64,000 bases of DNA from Glandiceps talaboti. Taxonomy: Eukaryota > Hemichordata > Enteropneusta > Spengelidae. The stretch's first letter is position 1; every line of letters begins with the position of its first letter. The stretch lies in the NCBI RefSeq assembly GCF_964340395.1, contig NC_135550.1, positions 248,001 through 312,000 on the forward strand, given 5' to 3'. Under the pieces are notes generated by a model. It had not been told where the DNA came from, searched no databases, and saw only the letters and a program-made list of their open reading frames with translations. Shown one piece after another: positions 31,159 to 45,800 of this stretch. Position numbers and translations under genes: made by a program.

Positions 31159-33657
31159 ATAGTGGACTCTATGTATAGAAGTTTTGAGTTATGCAGTAAT
31201 ACCATATTTACTTGGGTTAGCACCCTTACACAGGCAAGCGCCCATTGCCTTTATTCAGACAATGTCTATTTTTAGAATAGTTGAATCGCCCACCTCCACC
31301 CTCCCTCCTGACCATTTGAGATAATGGATATAAACTAAAAATTTTAGTCTTCAAAATTTGAACCCACTTTGCAAGCCACAGCAATTCAACACAGATATAT
31401 GTTCAGACCCACAATCATTAATTATCAGATTGAAATATGTACAAAGTATAGACCACACATGAGGTAGTGACACCAAATTTAGCACAGATTATGAATATAA
31501 ACTAAAATTTTGTGTTGTTTCAAGCATCGGAACCCACCTTGCAGGCTGGCCATACAAAGTTTGACACAGACTCAACATAGCCATACTCAGTAGCATAGAT
31601 CATTCCTAAATGGCGAGTTCAATCCGCCCAGGGTGCTAACACGAGTATGTACGGTTTATTGATTTGTTACTCCAAATATGGCTGCCATTTATTAAAGTGA
31701 TACGAGCACTAAAACTAATCCATGTGTATATTTTTCTTCTCTTGTATTACATGTGGACATGATTTAACAGAAATTGGCAACACATAAATACGACAAAGTA
31801 TCTGTCATAGGCAAGTAGTGGCTGGATTTTGACAACTGACCCTGAAGGTCAAGGTCAAAGTCTTAAAAGAAAGCTTGTACCCATTAATAGGGGTAGACAC
31901 TTGAATGGAGTCATGTATTAGTTTTTGAATTATGCTGTAAATATTGTTTTTTAACTACAAATATGGCCACCATTTTGTAAAATTTGCATATGCCGTGAAA
32001 CAAAGAAATCTGAGAAATGATGTATTACAGACAGATGGCCTGACAAAGCCCATTGTAATAGTTCCTCCTCCTGGGGGACTAAAAATGTTAATTTTTCAGG
32101 TACCCTGAATTTTGAAAAACACCAGTCTATATTACAAAATCATTTTGTGCACATTCAACTTACTCTTAATGTCATGAGAGACACAAATTTGCACGTAAAT
32201 AAGTTTTACAGTGTATGCGCAACTTATTTACTGGCTCAAACAAAAAATGGGCTGCAGCTGCAGACTGTGTCACTTTACACACAAAGGAACAATACAACAT
32301 ACAAAATCAACAGTATGGCAAAATATACAAGCACTGTACCTTTTGTAGGATATGATTACGTAAAATATTATGAACAAATGCATATAGTTATATACATTTC
32401 TGTGCATACACACAATTCATATACACAGCATAGTATATGAATTGTGTAATTCTCAAATTCCTATGCCCTTTGATATATGTTGTATAAATGTATGTCAAAA
32501 TAATCATTTCTATACATAGTTTGGGAGGGTGTGATTATATAGTCGCTAAATTGTACTTTACAGACCAAAACACGGTTCTAATGTAGGTATACCCAGCAGC
32601 TTACTTTACCTTTCATTACCCAGGATTAGGTTTTGCGTTATATTTGGTCACCTATCAAACCTAGCTTAAACAAGTATGATTTCAGCTTCAAATGTACCAG
32701 GTGTACAACAGAATGCAATGATGAATGACAGTATTATTTATAGATGAGGGTAAAACAGATTTCATAACTGGCCCATTTTAAATAAGCCTACCTGTACAGA
32801 GCCAACTTCCTGCAGTGTAGTGTTGGAACAGCACTGTGCAGTAATGAAATTTAATACTGCGTGCAGCAGTAAAATTCATCACTGCATGCAATGAAATTCA
32901 GTACTGCAACAGCACTGACCCATCTTGGGTGCAACAGTGCTGAAGCAACACTGTGTGTGATGCTGAAAATCTTTCCCTATGTCCTGGAAGTCTCATTTCA
33001 AATTGAAATGCTCTGTGTCTGCTGGTGAACTGTGAGTTAGGAGTTACAATACCTACTTGTAAAGCATTTCAAGGCTTCACACTATTATGACAATTGTGTA
33101 ACAATTTTCTTAAAATTAAAAAATAGTTTATTCATATAAAAAAAGAAATATTCTATCATTTTAAAACAAAACTATATGGATGTATCATTTTATCCACAAT
33201 TGCACCATTGGGAAACAGAAATATAGTTTCTACCAACTCACAATACACTGTAGTGTTTACTTTCATCACTTAATCAATCAATGAATTCATCAACATACAA
33301 CATACAGCAGAAAAGGAATCGTTAATGGTCAAAACCAATGTTTACTATCCAAACAGAAAAGGAGAAAGAAATCCAGTAGAAAAAATCACCACAAATCACC
33401 CTTGAAGTTGTACAGAACACAGTAGTTGCACATAAAACTGTAGCTTACAAAAGGTATGACAAAACAAAATAAATAAATAAAATTATCCAAACTTTAAAAC
33501 AAAAACAAAAATACTAGTTGTCTCTCATTGAAATTCATGTACTTTCATAAAACTGAATCAATTCATCATTATACAGCATGCTTTCATGCAATTGAGAAAT
33601 CAACACTGACTGACACTTGCACTACAACTACTAAAAGTTTGCTGACACTATCAATTT
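31159..33657. other. Intergenic stretch and 3' UTR of the giant coiled-coil gene
   Basis: No coding frame supported. On the minus strand a possible poly(A) signal AATAAA lies at 33127-33132, about 530 bases after the stop codon at 33658. Near 31845-31860 TGAAGGTCAAGGTCAAAG resembles nuclear-receptor half-sites, but such runs are common in repeats. Around 32820-32950 there is a low-complexity stretch of AGCAGTnnTG/CAGTACTG variants. Confidence 0.5.
33127..33132 (-). terminator. Candidate poly(A) signal AATAAA of the coiled-coil gene
   Basis: This AATAAA on the minus strand lies downstream of the TAG at 33658-33660. It is followed by T-rich sequence. The position is plausible, but transcript evidence is needed. 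Confidence 0.4.
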
Positions 33658-33849
33658 CTATTGAACTTTGCAGTCTTCTTTGCCCTGGGCTTGTCTCTCT
33701 TTATGGAGTGCCTGTTGTTGTAGAGATTTCTTCAGACTAAGAGATCTCTGTGCAGTACTAAGACGTGTTGTTCGTTTTGTCATACTCTCACTGCTAACTT
33801 TCTTTGGACTGTTTGTCATTGTACCGAGTGCTGTACTGTTATTTCCATT
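33658..33849 (-). CDS. Coiled-coil gene, last coding exon
   Basis: TTCAG|AATGGAAAT acceptor, phase 0. It encodes 63 residues: TNSPKK, RTTRLSTAQRSLSLKKS, then a Gln-rich helix ending KEDCKVQ and TAG. The TNSPKK and basic Ser-rich text recall the NTPKK segment in the NuMA tail, a weak resemblance. Confidence 0.85.
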   Translation of the reverse strand, partial: NGNNSTALGTMTNSPKKVSSESMTKRTTRLSTAQRSLSLKKSLQQQALHKERQAQGKEDCKVQ

Positions 33850-36800
33850 CTGAAGATAGAGAATAAAACAATGTAGCTCAAATTAGTGTTGCAATACAGA
33901 CCTACTATAAATGTTACTATGTTTTGATTTCAAAAAAAAAAGTAAGTAACTTTCCAGTGACCATTAGAAATGTGCATGTATGTATGTATGTATGTATGTA
34001 TGTATGTATGTATGTATGTACAACATGTGCATGAATGTGTAATACTCCAGTTTTCCCATTTAGTCGTTCGATCTCTGACATGGATCAGTTTGTGAAACCC
34101 AATAATAATGAATGAATCAACAACCCTTTCCATAATGACCACCTCTCCATAACTGCCATGAGTATGCGAGCTGTTACTTACAGAATTGACTGTATGCAAA
34201 GCAGTATATCAACTGTGTTCACAGAGCATGTTAAAAACATTTGTTATAACTTACACTTGTCGATGTTGTTTTATCTTGTGACGAGTTGTGACTGCGTGTA
34301 ACTCTTCGTGGTTGAGGCGGTTTGACAACTTTTTCACTTCCAGATGTTTCATGTTCTTGACTTCTCTGAAATCTCTGACTACTTCTTCTGCCAACAGGTT
34401 CAGAAGTTACACTTGAATCCGTCATTCTGGTGTTCTTAGTTGATGATGGTGCCACATGAGTTGACCTTCTGAGAATAAATGGACTTCTGGATGCATCTTC
34501 TGAAGGAATATCCAAAAATCCTGGAGAAAAAAATAGTGATTACAGATTACAAATTGTCTACAACTTGGAAGTCATAAACATATTCCAAGATATATCATGC
34601 CACTCATCAACTCAAAGATTCATGTATAAATTTTAGTACAGGTACTGTGGTACATCTATTTTGGTCTGAGTTGTATATGGGTTTTGCAGGTTGTATTCTC
34701 ATTGCTTGAGAGTCGACTCCTTGCATGTCATCACAAAAAGGATACATATTTCAAAGAAAAGTGGACATAAAGCTTTGCATGTGATTTATAAATGAAAGCA
34801 TGCAATAAGTTATTTACCTTTGCTGACAATTTCAGGTAATCCTTCAAGGCAACAGTCTGGTGATGTAAATTGTGTTTTACTGTCATCCTGCTGGCTGCCA
34901 TGTCTTGTACGTTTAGTAGATTCTGAAACTGAATGACTCCTAGATCGCTTGACTGGCTTTGCAATTTCTTTACACTGTTTTTCCTTTTCCTCTTCTACTG
35001 CTATTTTCTGCATTTTTGACACACACTGTCCTGCACTGGGTGAATCTTTAGTCAGAATTCTTCTCTTTGTGGAGAGTCTGCTTTTTCTGATATCTTTTGG
35101 TGTCATGTTAGTAGTGAGTGTCGGGTGTTTAGTTGTTTCTATTTTCATAGCTATGACAAGGGTGCTTTTCTTTTGGTCAGTTTCTCTTGTCTGTTGCAGG
35201 CTGTCAGTTTCTCTTGTCTGTTGCACATTGACAGTTTCTTTGTTGCTTTCACATTTCTGTTTTTGCTGTGCTTTTAGTTGGTTTGCAAGGAATGTCACTC
35301 TAGCTTTCAATGATTGGTTTAGTTCATCAGTTTTCTTATACTTCTGAATCAGATTATAATACTTTTCCATATTACTATTGGACTCCTCCTCATGAAATTT
35401 AACAGTTTCTTCCATCTCTTTCAGCTGTTCTTTCAAGCTGGCCACTTCACTGTCATCAGCTGTAACACCTTCCTTCAAACTCTTTTTCAGAGAGGCATTT
35501 TCTGATCCAAGTTTAGCAATCTGAGAATCTAATGCTGACAAGTCTTTTGCCAACCTCTTTGCATTGTTCATTGTTAACTGTACTTTCCCCTGTAATGTGG
35601 CTTTGTCCTTTTCAAGAGATGCTACTTTAGCTTTCAGTTTATAACTCTCAGCAGTATCCCCATCTGACCTATTTTTCAGTTCTTCCTTCATTTTTTCAAG
35701 GTCTTCTTTCACCTTATCCACCCCTTCTTCTGACTGTGATTTTGCTGTCTTTTCTTCTGCCAGTTGTCTCCTAAGTCTTGCACACACAGCTTCAAGCTTT
35801 TTGACTTCCTTTGCATGTTTCTGGTTGGGAGAGGCTTCTTGAGCAGTTCTGTTCAGTTTCATCCTCATTGTTTTCATGGCCTGGGTAGCTTTCTCCTCTG
35901 ATAACTTCAACTGTTCACATTCTGATTTGAGACCTTTAATCTCTTCAACCTGTTAACAAATGGTAAAATCAAGAAATTACACTCAATAATTATTTCAACT
36001 ACACGCATATATATACACGAGTCACACAACATACATACATACCTACCTACCTACAATGTACCTACATACACACACACACACACATATATACATACATACA
36101 TACATGATACATACATAAATTCATAACCTAATACTCCTTCCGGAACTTAAAAGCACCAATTCTTTTAGAAGAGTTGGTTTGACCACCATTCTTTCTACGA
36201 TAACACTCTCACAAAAATGTTTCGACCGATTTTCCTTTATCCATTTGAATCTTTGTAACGTTTCAAAGACAGTCTTGTGTTGGAAACTGACCTCCTTGAA
36301 CTTTTCATCCACAAACATCACTTGTTTTGTCAAAGTTTCATTTGAGGACCTCACAACATGTTCATGCCAGCTGATGTTTTTCTTGAAGTATTAAGAGATT
36401 TTCTCTGCTTTACTAATTGACAAAATCTTTTCATTGTTGTATTTCCATGCCACATTGAATGACAATTAAGAGCACAATGAAAAATACTGTGAGATTATTA
36501 ATTTATTATGTACATAGTACATGTACATGTTCATTTTATGAAGTGATGGAGCTACAGCGCTCAGCTGTTCATTCACTTTTCAGAATGTAGTTGGCTTTTC
36601 TACAACTGGCGACGCTACTACTTCTAACTTGTACGTTGATATCATTAAAATTACAACACAGACTTTCACAAGTTTCAGTTAGGGAACATTGTGTCGACAA
36701 TCAGACATTTGTCAAGAGCAGTGACTATTTCTTTGACAAACTATGACACTTTCATTGGAAAAAATGAGAAATACTGAGAGACAAACTAATGAACTGATGC

Positions 36801-39800
36801 TAGTTTATACATACAACTTGGCTCATACATGTATGTTAAAAATATTAACACTGGCAAGTTAAAACCTCGAAAACAGTGAAATTTTCAAAATCACACGATC
36901 AAAAGTCATTCAAAAATTCTTTCAATAGTTGAATTATAACAATTTCAATGGACAACAATTTCACTGCGGTGCAACTTTCACAAATGGAGGCTTTTACGAT
37001 GCTGTAATGTTAGCATGTTTACGTAAGTTAGTGGCTTTAAGAAAGAGGATGTGTCCAAATGAGATGTATTTGTTCACTCTTTACATGTACTGACAATGAT
37101 GATGGTCAATGTTTGGCAATCCATGAATTGAACAGGAAAGCATATTTTCAAACGTGTATTATTTTTTTATGGCAGCCACAACAAGTATAGTACTTGATGC
37201 AAACAATGTTTTTTTCAAGTTTCAATGTGATGTACCTGTGTACATGTAGCATCGCATTGTAGTTGTTGAAAATGTTTTGTGTCAAGAGTCGTGTCACTGA
37301 GTGTGAGGAGTTTTTATCCACTATTAACTTTGATGATCACAGACAAAATTAGACAAACCATACATTATAAACAAAACCTTATTTCACAGATGTCTTATTA
37401 TTTCATTCGAAAATTATGATTTACACTATTACATTTAACAACAACATTGTAACAACCATTTGCTGTTTACAAACAAATTGACATAGTTCTGACCATACTT
37501 TTGACATCATGTATGGATTTCATATTATTATACTTTGATGTCACACTCTGGGAATATGAAGGTCTATGTATATAATAAAATTCAGTACCCCCCCCCCCCC
37601 CCCTACTTTTTTTGTAATATTGCATTCACCTAACAAGCGACCTATCGGTCAGAATAGCTCCGCTGTTTTTTTTTTTTTTAGTTTTTTTTTTATTTTGGTG
37701 ACATGTAGAAGTGGTTCAGTTCTTCAGCTCTTTACTATGCAGTTTTGTTTTAGCGATGCAATAAAGTGGTTAGTGGTTTCATATGATGTCTCACTATAAA
37801 ACACATTTTACACAGAAGTTGGTAATGTATTGTACTTTTATACCATAGTCACCATTTTATAACAAAAATCTACAGTTATGAAAAATTGCACAAAATCTCA
37901 GAAAAAAATGACTGGGAAATGCACACAAAAAAAAGAAAAAAAAGAGGATTTTGAGGTTGGCTATAAATAATTCCAGTGTCTTACAGCTTTAACCCTGGAA
38001 AATTTTGATGAATGAAATAAACTAGGGATCTAAAATAATTTTGAGGCAATTTGAATTTCAATTTTCTAACAAATTTACCAAGTCAACAACATTGAACTTG
38101 TACTAGTTGTAGTAGATATATATATAGGGAAGAAATGTATTAATCGCCATCTTAGTTTCCGTACGGCGACAATCCCCAAGTACCCGAAAGAGAGTCATTC
38201 TCAGCCATTGACAGGGTTCGACACTGGAGTAAAAAAGTCACTATCCCACAGGACTAGTAAAATTGATAACGTAGTAGTCCTGCAAAAAATCTGGTGGTCC
38301 TATCTTTAAGTGCTTTCGCTTGTTCACTTAGGCTCTTCATCTCTCTTAGTTTTTGCTCAACTTCTAATTCACTTTTCCAAACCCCATATTTATTTCAAAC
38401 CGTGTGTTGTAATTGAACTGTCTATTTCTTTGTAGTTGTTTGTGCATCATCAACTCATTACTGTAATTTTATTCTCTTTTTTATGTTTTGGAGCTTCTTC
38501 TCTTTTTTGTTGCTTTCTGTGAGTAGTTTGTCTTAATTGGGGGGGGGGGGAGTAATAAGATGTTATGTGGTCTTATTTCTAGCTCATAACATTTCTGGTA
38601 CACATTGATCTAACTATTGCATTTTTAAAAGACAAAAAATTACCTTCCCATGGAGCAAGTCTTTATAGTGTTGTCCTTAGTGCATATTAGAATGTATTTA
38701 CAACATAAAAATAAATAAATTTGAAGGTTACCAGCAGTTACAGCAAAATTTTGTTACTAATTACATGTACAAGTCACTTCGTCTATTTTCGTGTCTATGT
38801 ACTTCCGGGTTGACATAAACGTTAAACGTGATACAGTCGGCCCTATAATTACTAAGAAATGACAAAACCGTTCGCAAAATAAAGTTCAGGATTTTAATTT
38901 TTCAAACTGAATATCAATATCCACTACACATTCAATAACTGGTTTCGCGTATTTAGAAATGTGCCCCAAAACATGAACACGGAACACGGAATCGTACCGT
39001 GTCAGTGTTACTAACTAAGTTAGCAGTTTCATTGTAGGCTGTTAGTTGTACCGGTAAAAAAACGATCATCACATCATGTAGGAAGTACAAAAACATAGAA
39101 CACGTTGTTTTCTTGCTGAATAAACTCACTGAAATAACAACACGGTCAAATCGCGTCTTCGATTTTGACAGCCACCATTGTTATGATTGAGCTTCACTTA
39201 CTTCCGTTGAACGTGGCCAGTACAGTGTAATACACAAATCATCGTACAACTAATTTTATTGGCTATAATATTAGCTACATTTGAAAGGTCTCACTTGATT
39301 GGCTCATCCTTCGCTATTCCCGTTTTCAAGAGACACCCCGCCAGAATAAAGTGCCACGTAGTACAGCAATGGCGCGAGATCGCCTGTTGGGCGACTTTCC
39401 CACCGGGTGTGCTTTTCGAAAACTACACAAACACATGCTTTTATGACACGGAATCATAGAAAATCTACCCCGTTTCCAAACTAATCGTAATTTTCCCTGG
39501 TAATTTTATCGCGAATAGACAACCGGAGTTGGTCAAAATAGCAAATTAAAAATCAAATGAATTTTACTATGACCGTGAATTCATCATATAGCCGGTGGTT
39601 TGAATTCTGAGCTCCCTACTAATATACCTATCACAGAAAGTTACTCGACTCGCGGGATAGCGGACCATGTACCAGCGTGTACGTCGAACCCTTGCTATAC
39701 GTTACAGCATAGACCCTCCTGGTTACAGTGGTAACACTTGTTCATGTTCGATTACCTTTCATAAAGAAAACACAACGAAATGGTTGAAGTGATCTTTTTT

Positions 39801-42800
39801 TAAATTTCTTTTCATCACAAAAACAAAATCTGTGTGATCAAAAGTGTTGTAAACTAAACCAGAAAGAATTATCGGACTGGCTAAACTTCCCGCTGAACTG
39901 GAGTAGTAAGGTCCAACAATGTCCAAGCCTCGATAGTACGTGAGCAAATCGTATCAAACTAGCGATACAACTTTCAAAATATAACTTGACATGTCTTCAT
40001 TTGTTAGAGTTATACAATTCAAGACGGGTTTTCACTCGAAAGAAACAATTCTGTGAATAATGACATTCTGAACGCAGCGATTTCTCGTATGGCTGGCAAC
40101 GACTTGCTTCCGGGTTAGTCCCTCGTACATCCGGGTACTTGAGATTGTCGCCGTACGGAACTACCACATTGGCAATTTTGACGCTGTAATTTTGCCACCA
40201 ATATTGATCGTACAAAAACAAAACTCCATAAATGAACCACAAAGTACTTTCCCTTTCAAAATGTGGTAATTTTAGAAAGAGTATTATCGTTTTTATTGAC
40301 GACTGAATCGTCCCATACACTTCAGTTCACAGGCATTCAAACTTGATCATGAGGGCTAGGGAGGTGCATATACTGGAATGAACCATTCTGTAGGAGGGGT
40401 GGATGGAGAATTGGATTTGAAGTTTACAACCCTTTTTCGAACAAATATTTGTCATTTGGGCGCACAATGCGTAGAATTAAGACTATAGCACATATTACAT
40501 TGCTTGTTTGACGTCAATAGTGTCTTTTGAAAAGTTGCACTTTACCTAAAGTCTCGCGGAGTGATTTCCAATATGGCATCGGTCATTATACTCATTAACA
40601 TATTCATTTTTTTTTCAAATTTCAAAAAAAAAATCATAAAAAATAGAAGAGAAGACGTGCTGACTTGAAATTAACAAATCTAAGTAAGGTACCCTCTGTG
40701 CATCAACACACCACATATCAAAGCAATCTGACTTAAAGTTTATGAGGAGTTGATGAAAATGTCATTTTTGGAAAAAAAATCATAAAAAATTGAAAATGGC
40801 ACAGATCAACTTGGCATGAACAAATCTGAATAGCCTGCCCCCAGGGAACATGCACACCAAATATCGAAGAATTCCGACTGTCACTTTCGGAGTAGATAGT
40901 GAAGATATAAAAGTTTGACGGACACCTATGATTCACTCTACTCTCTATACCTCAATACCCACCTATACCTAAAGCTACGCTTTCAGCTTTCGCTGACAGC
41001 GGAGCTAAAAACAAAAGTTAACCTTGACCAGCTTCTAGCTTTTACTACATATGCTTTTTTTTCCTTCAGAAGTGCCCTTTACTTGTCAATATTTCTTACC
41101 TGTTGCTTATTTTCTTTCATAATTTCTGACAACTTCTGTTCTGATTCTTGAAGAGCAGTTTCAAGTTCTATCTTATCAGTCAACAAGTCATCAACCTTGG
41201 CTGTCTGTACTGCTAGTAGTATATCTGTTTCTTCAGCCTGGGTCTTGAAAGTCTCTACTTCTGTGTTCAACTAAACAGTAATACAATCCAATTATAACAA
41301 CTAACCTAAACACATTTAACAAAATACATACATACAGATCAATAACTTAAACAGTATTTATCTAAGGAAGCAATAAACTATGTACATACATCCTGGTACA
41401 CAGGTAAGTTTGAAAAGTAATGAAACATACATGCAAATAATCTGATCATACAAGGGACAAAGAGTGCTAATTATTCACACCCTAATATAGTGTTTCCTTT
41501 TTGAAAGCAAAAGGAAATATTAATGTTTCAGTATGTGCCAATACCAATGTGCTAAAAACAAACAAACAAAACAAAGAGAATGGCCTTTTATCTTGTAATT
41601 GGTTATGTTAGGTTGACAGATTCATTGTGTACTCTTCTTTATTCACTTTACATGGTACAACCAGTCAGCAGTGTGCACAGAGTGACAAGGAATCTGCAGT
41701 GTAATCAACAATATATAGGTGTTTTCCCAATCAGTTGTCACATTTAATTATATATATATAATTTTGTGGGTTTGTTGTATATTTCACTGTAGAATACCTT
41801 GCAATAGTAGAATGTTGATAAACCATCTGTAAAAACTTGTATATATTTTATTCACAAGCTGACAGGTGTTACAAATTCACACATCTACATGTACATACTT
41901 TAAGACCTCAGTCTAGTTTTAATACCTTGGTTTGTAAATTTGTCATTTCGTCTTGAGCATCCTTCTCTACATCAAGTATTTTCTGTTCAAAGTTCTCAAC
42001 TTCTGTTCTCAGTGCAGACCGTGACTTCAGCAAGTCTTCATGAGTTTGTTGCAGTGTTCTCTCTATGTCTGACTTCTCACTTGTTACAGCTTCTATTAAA
42101 ACCTGGCAAAGAATGAATCAAAATCAATGACTGGCTTGTAATTGTATATAGCCATAAATGATTTTGGTATTTCAAATTTAACTTCAAATTCAACTCATGG
42201 GAAATTAAAAATGTTGATGTTCTTTTGAACTACCAGTACGAGTTGATGTACTTGAAATACTATATTGTTTTATACTTCTAAAGACGTGTACTTGAATGAC
42301 AAAATCATAGGATATTTGTCAATGACTGTAACATGGACAGTTGAAATGGATTGATTGCTTTGTATGTTTTGGTTGTAATACTGCACTGAAAAGAAATGTG
42401 AACATACATGTAGTTTCAGGATAAAATGCCTACCTTTGAATTTTCAATCTCACTTTCAACATCGTGCAACTTGGAATATGCTTCTTGTAGTTCTGCATGT
42501 AATTTATCCTGATCAGTTGCAGCAGTATCTTTAGTGCTCTTAAGATTGTTCCTCAACTGTTTGATCTCTCTAACAGCATCATCATATTGTGTCTTTAGGC
42601 TGCCATGTTCTGATTCTACAACAGCATGCATCTCTTGCAGTTCACTTTGCTTGGTTCTCGCCACCTGCAATTCCTCCTTAAGTTCTTCTATCTGACACTT
42701 AACTTCCTCTACCTGGAACTCCATGTTTTCAACTTCTTTCTTGAAGCTACTATTCTGGGATTCCAACTCTGTGTTTTCATCTTCAAGACCCGATATCTGT

Positions 42801-45800
42801 TCTAGAAGGTTTTGTTCGGTAAATGTGTTACCTTTCAGAGCCTTTTCAATGTCTTCCTTTGTGGCTTTGGTTTCTTCTAGTTCTTTTTGGAATGACTGTA
42901 CAAGTTCTTCTACTTTTGCCTTTTCCTTACTCAAGACATCACTCTGTGAAGTGAGAGAAGCCATCTGCTCTCTCAGGTCTTCCTTTTCAGCTTCAAGGAC
43001 ACAATTATTCTGTTGAAGCTGTAATTCCCTCTCCTTTGCATCTGAGAGTTCAGACTTTGCTGAGCTAAGACCATCTTTGAGATTGGTGACTTCAGTGACA
43101 AGTGCTGACACTTCCTCATCTGCATTACTCTGTAGCTGTTCTTTTTCATTTCTTAGCTTATCAATCTGCTGGTTCAACTTATCACTGTCATTTTTAAACA
43201 TTTCAAGATCTCTACTTTGATTATGTAGTTGCATGGTTTGGTTTTCTTTCTCAGAGTCCAGGACATTGAGTTCAGTTTCCAAGGTGTCAATCCTCTCCTC
43301 CAGTGTTTGCCTTTCATTGTCTAGTGATTGCATCTCATCAACCAGTCTCTGCTGTTCACCGTCAGCTTCTTTCTTCTCTCTTTCTGTTGAAGTCAGTTTG
43401 TCTTTCAATTCTGAGATTTCCATCTCCAAGGTATTAATACAGGTTGCATTTGCAAGTTGCTGGTCTCTTGCTAATCTTTCCTTCCTAGCAAAGTTATCAA
43501 GGTGAGATTTTAACTCTTCACAACCTGATTTGATTTCTTGTAGCTCAGACTGAGCAGTATCATACTGCTCCACAAGATGTTTTTTATCAAAAGTCAGTGC
43601 TTCTATTTCTCTTTCCATCCTTTCTTTTTCTCTTTCAATCTGACTCAATTTTCCCTGAATCATCTCCAACTCCTTTTCCAAGTTCTGTCTCTCAACTGCA
43701 GATGCTCGTAATTCTTCTTCAACCTCTTGTTTTTCAGCTGCTGCAACGTAGGTAGATGTTTCATTGGATTCCACTTCATTAGTTAATTCTTCCTTTTCAG
43801 TTTGCAGTCTTTCAACTTGACTGTTAACTTCAGTAAGCTGTTGTTCCAAGTCTTGAACCATGGCATTAGTAGATTTCAATTGTTCAGATAATTCAAGATT
43901 TTCTCCCTCTAATACAACCCTGTTTTCTCTCTGATCTTCTAGATTATTCTCAATTTCTTGTCTAAGTTCAAGTGCTGTCTGCAATTCTTCGCCAAGGTTC
44001 TGATTTTCTCTGTTAAGATCTTCAATCTGCTGTAACACTGTTGCTTGACTGGAGCGTTCAAACTCCATACCTTCCTCTAAGTCTTGTTTAACAGCTTGTG
44101 TAGCTTCTAAATCAGCAGACAAACACTCTTTTTGACTTTGCAGTTCCTTCTTCTCTATGCTGAGGTCATTGACTTCTTTTTGAGAGTCTTCCAGCTTCTC
44201 TGTGAGGATGGACTTTTCTGCCGTCAGCATTTCAATCTGACTGCTCATTTCAGTGTCTTTCTGACAGGTGTCTTCAGCTGTCAACCTGGTGGTATCTAAT
44301 TCATTTTCAATCATATTAAGCTGCTCTTTTAACATCTTTATTTCATCTTTCAAAATTACATGTTTCTGTTTTAGCTCTTCTTTTTCATCACATACCTTAG
44401 CAAGTTGTGTCTTTAGGTCTTGAGTTTCACTCTGACTGGTAGCTAGTTCATTTTCAATTGACTGCACCTTGTATTCAAGATCTCTATTTTCTCTTTCTTT
44501 AGCTGACAGTTGATCTTCTAAGTTTCTCATTTTCTGAGACAAGTCTTCCTTTTCTGAACTGAGTCTGGTGACTTGAGCATCCAGTTCCTCTAACTGGTCC
44601 ACTGTTCTACAAGTAGAGTTTTCACTTTGTGCTTTCACACTGACAAGTTCAACTGCCAAGTTGTTCTTCTGTCTCTTTGTTTCTTCGATCTGGCTTTCCT
44701 TGTCTTCAAGCTTCTTGGTCAACTTCTCGATATCACTGACATGTTTCTGAATCTTCGCTTCAAGTTCATTCCTGGCATCATGGAATTCCCTTTCTGCATG
44801 TTGCATGGCATCATATTGATCTCTAAGACTCTCCTGCAAGGCATCAATGCGAGATACTGAAGTGTTCCATTTCATATTCACGTTTTCTAGCTTCTGTTCC
44901 AAGTCAGTCACTATGTTTTCTTTCTCCTCTAAAGTTGCCCTCATGTTTTCAAGGTCGTCATTCATCACATCTGCTGATGCAGTCTCTTGGTGTCTTTCAG
45001 CAATGAATAAATTTGTTTTGTCCTTTTCAACCTTCAGATCTTCTTGTAACTGTCCAAGCTTTTCTGATAACTGTTTAGCATTTTCTTGTTCATTCGTCAG
45101 TGCAGTTTCATGTTCAGATTTCAGAGTGTCTATTTCTCTGTGCAGAGATACCACGATATTTTCATGTTCATTTTTCATATCAGCTAACTTGTTTGTTTCT
45201 TCTGCAAGTTGTTCACGCAACAATGATTTCTCATTAGTAAGTACAATTTCAAAGTCTTTAACTTGATGCTCCAGTAGTTCAGTGTGTTGATCTTTCTCAG
45301 TCATACTTTCTTCCAGCTCCCGTATCTTCTCCTTGTACAAGGCTACCCCTGTCACCATCTGTTCCTCACTGTTGGTAAATGTTTTCTTCAACTCCATCAT
45401 AGTTCGGTTAGTTTGTGAGAACTCTTTCTCTAAGTCAAGCATAGTATCATTTTTGTTTTGTAGTCTTTCCTTGTAGTCTTTGATCTCATCTTTCAGCAAG
45501 TCTAGATCAAACTGAAGCTGAGCTTCTCTGCTATTATATTCACTATTTTTCTTCTCCTGGGTTTCATTCAATGTATCTAGTTCTGTCTGAAGTTTACAGA
45601 TCTCATTATGTTGTTGGTTGACTGTATGTTTTCTATTTGTTAGTTCTTGCTGTTTGTTCTTCAAGTCATTCCTAAGTCTGTCAATCTCACTCTGCATGCT
45701 TTTCACAGTTTCCCCATGTTTACTCTGCTCTGCTCCAAATGAAGCCTCCCTTTCTGACAAATCTTTCTGTACATTTTCCAGCTCTCCCATCTTTTCTGCT

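Noticed and set aside
28145-31178. A series of plus-strand ORFs of 64-156 aa with repeated MNGIVLATTPYLYGNR
   Set aside because: They are frames through one 48-bp minisatellite. Indels not divisible by three break them repeatedly, and there is no promoter or conserved start.
31840-31865. TGAAGGTCAAGGTCA as a nuclear-receptor response element
   Set aside because: Such GGTCA runs are frequent in invertebrate repeats, and no promoter is nearby.
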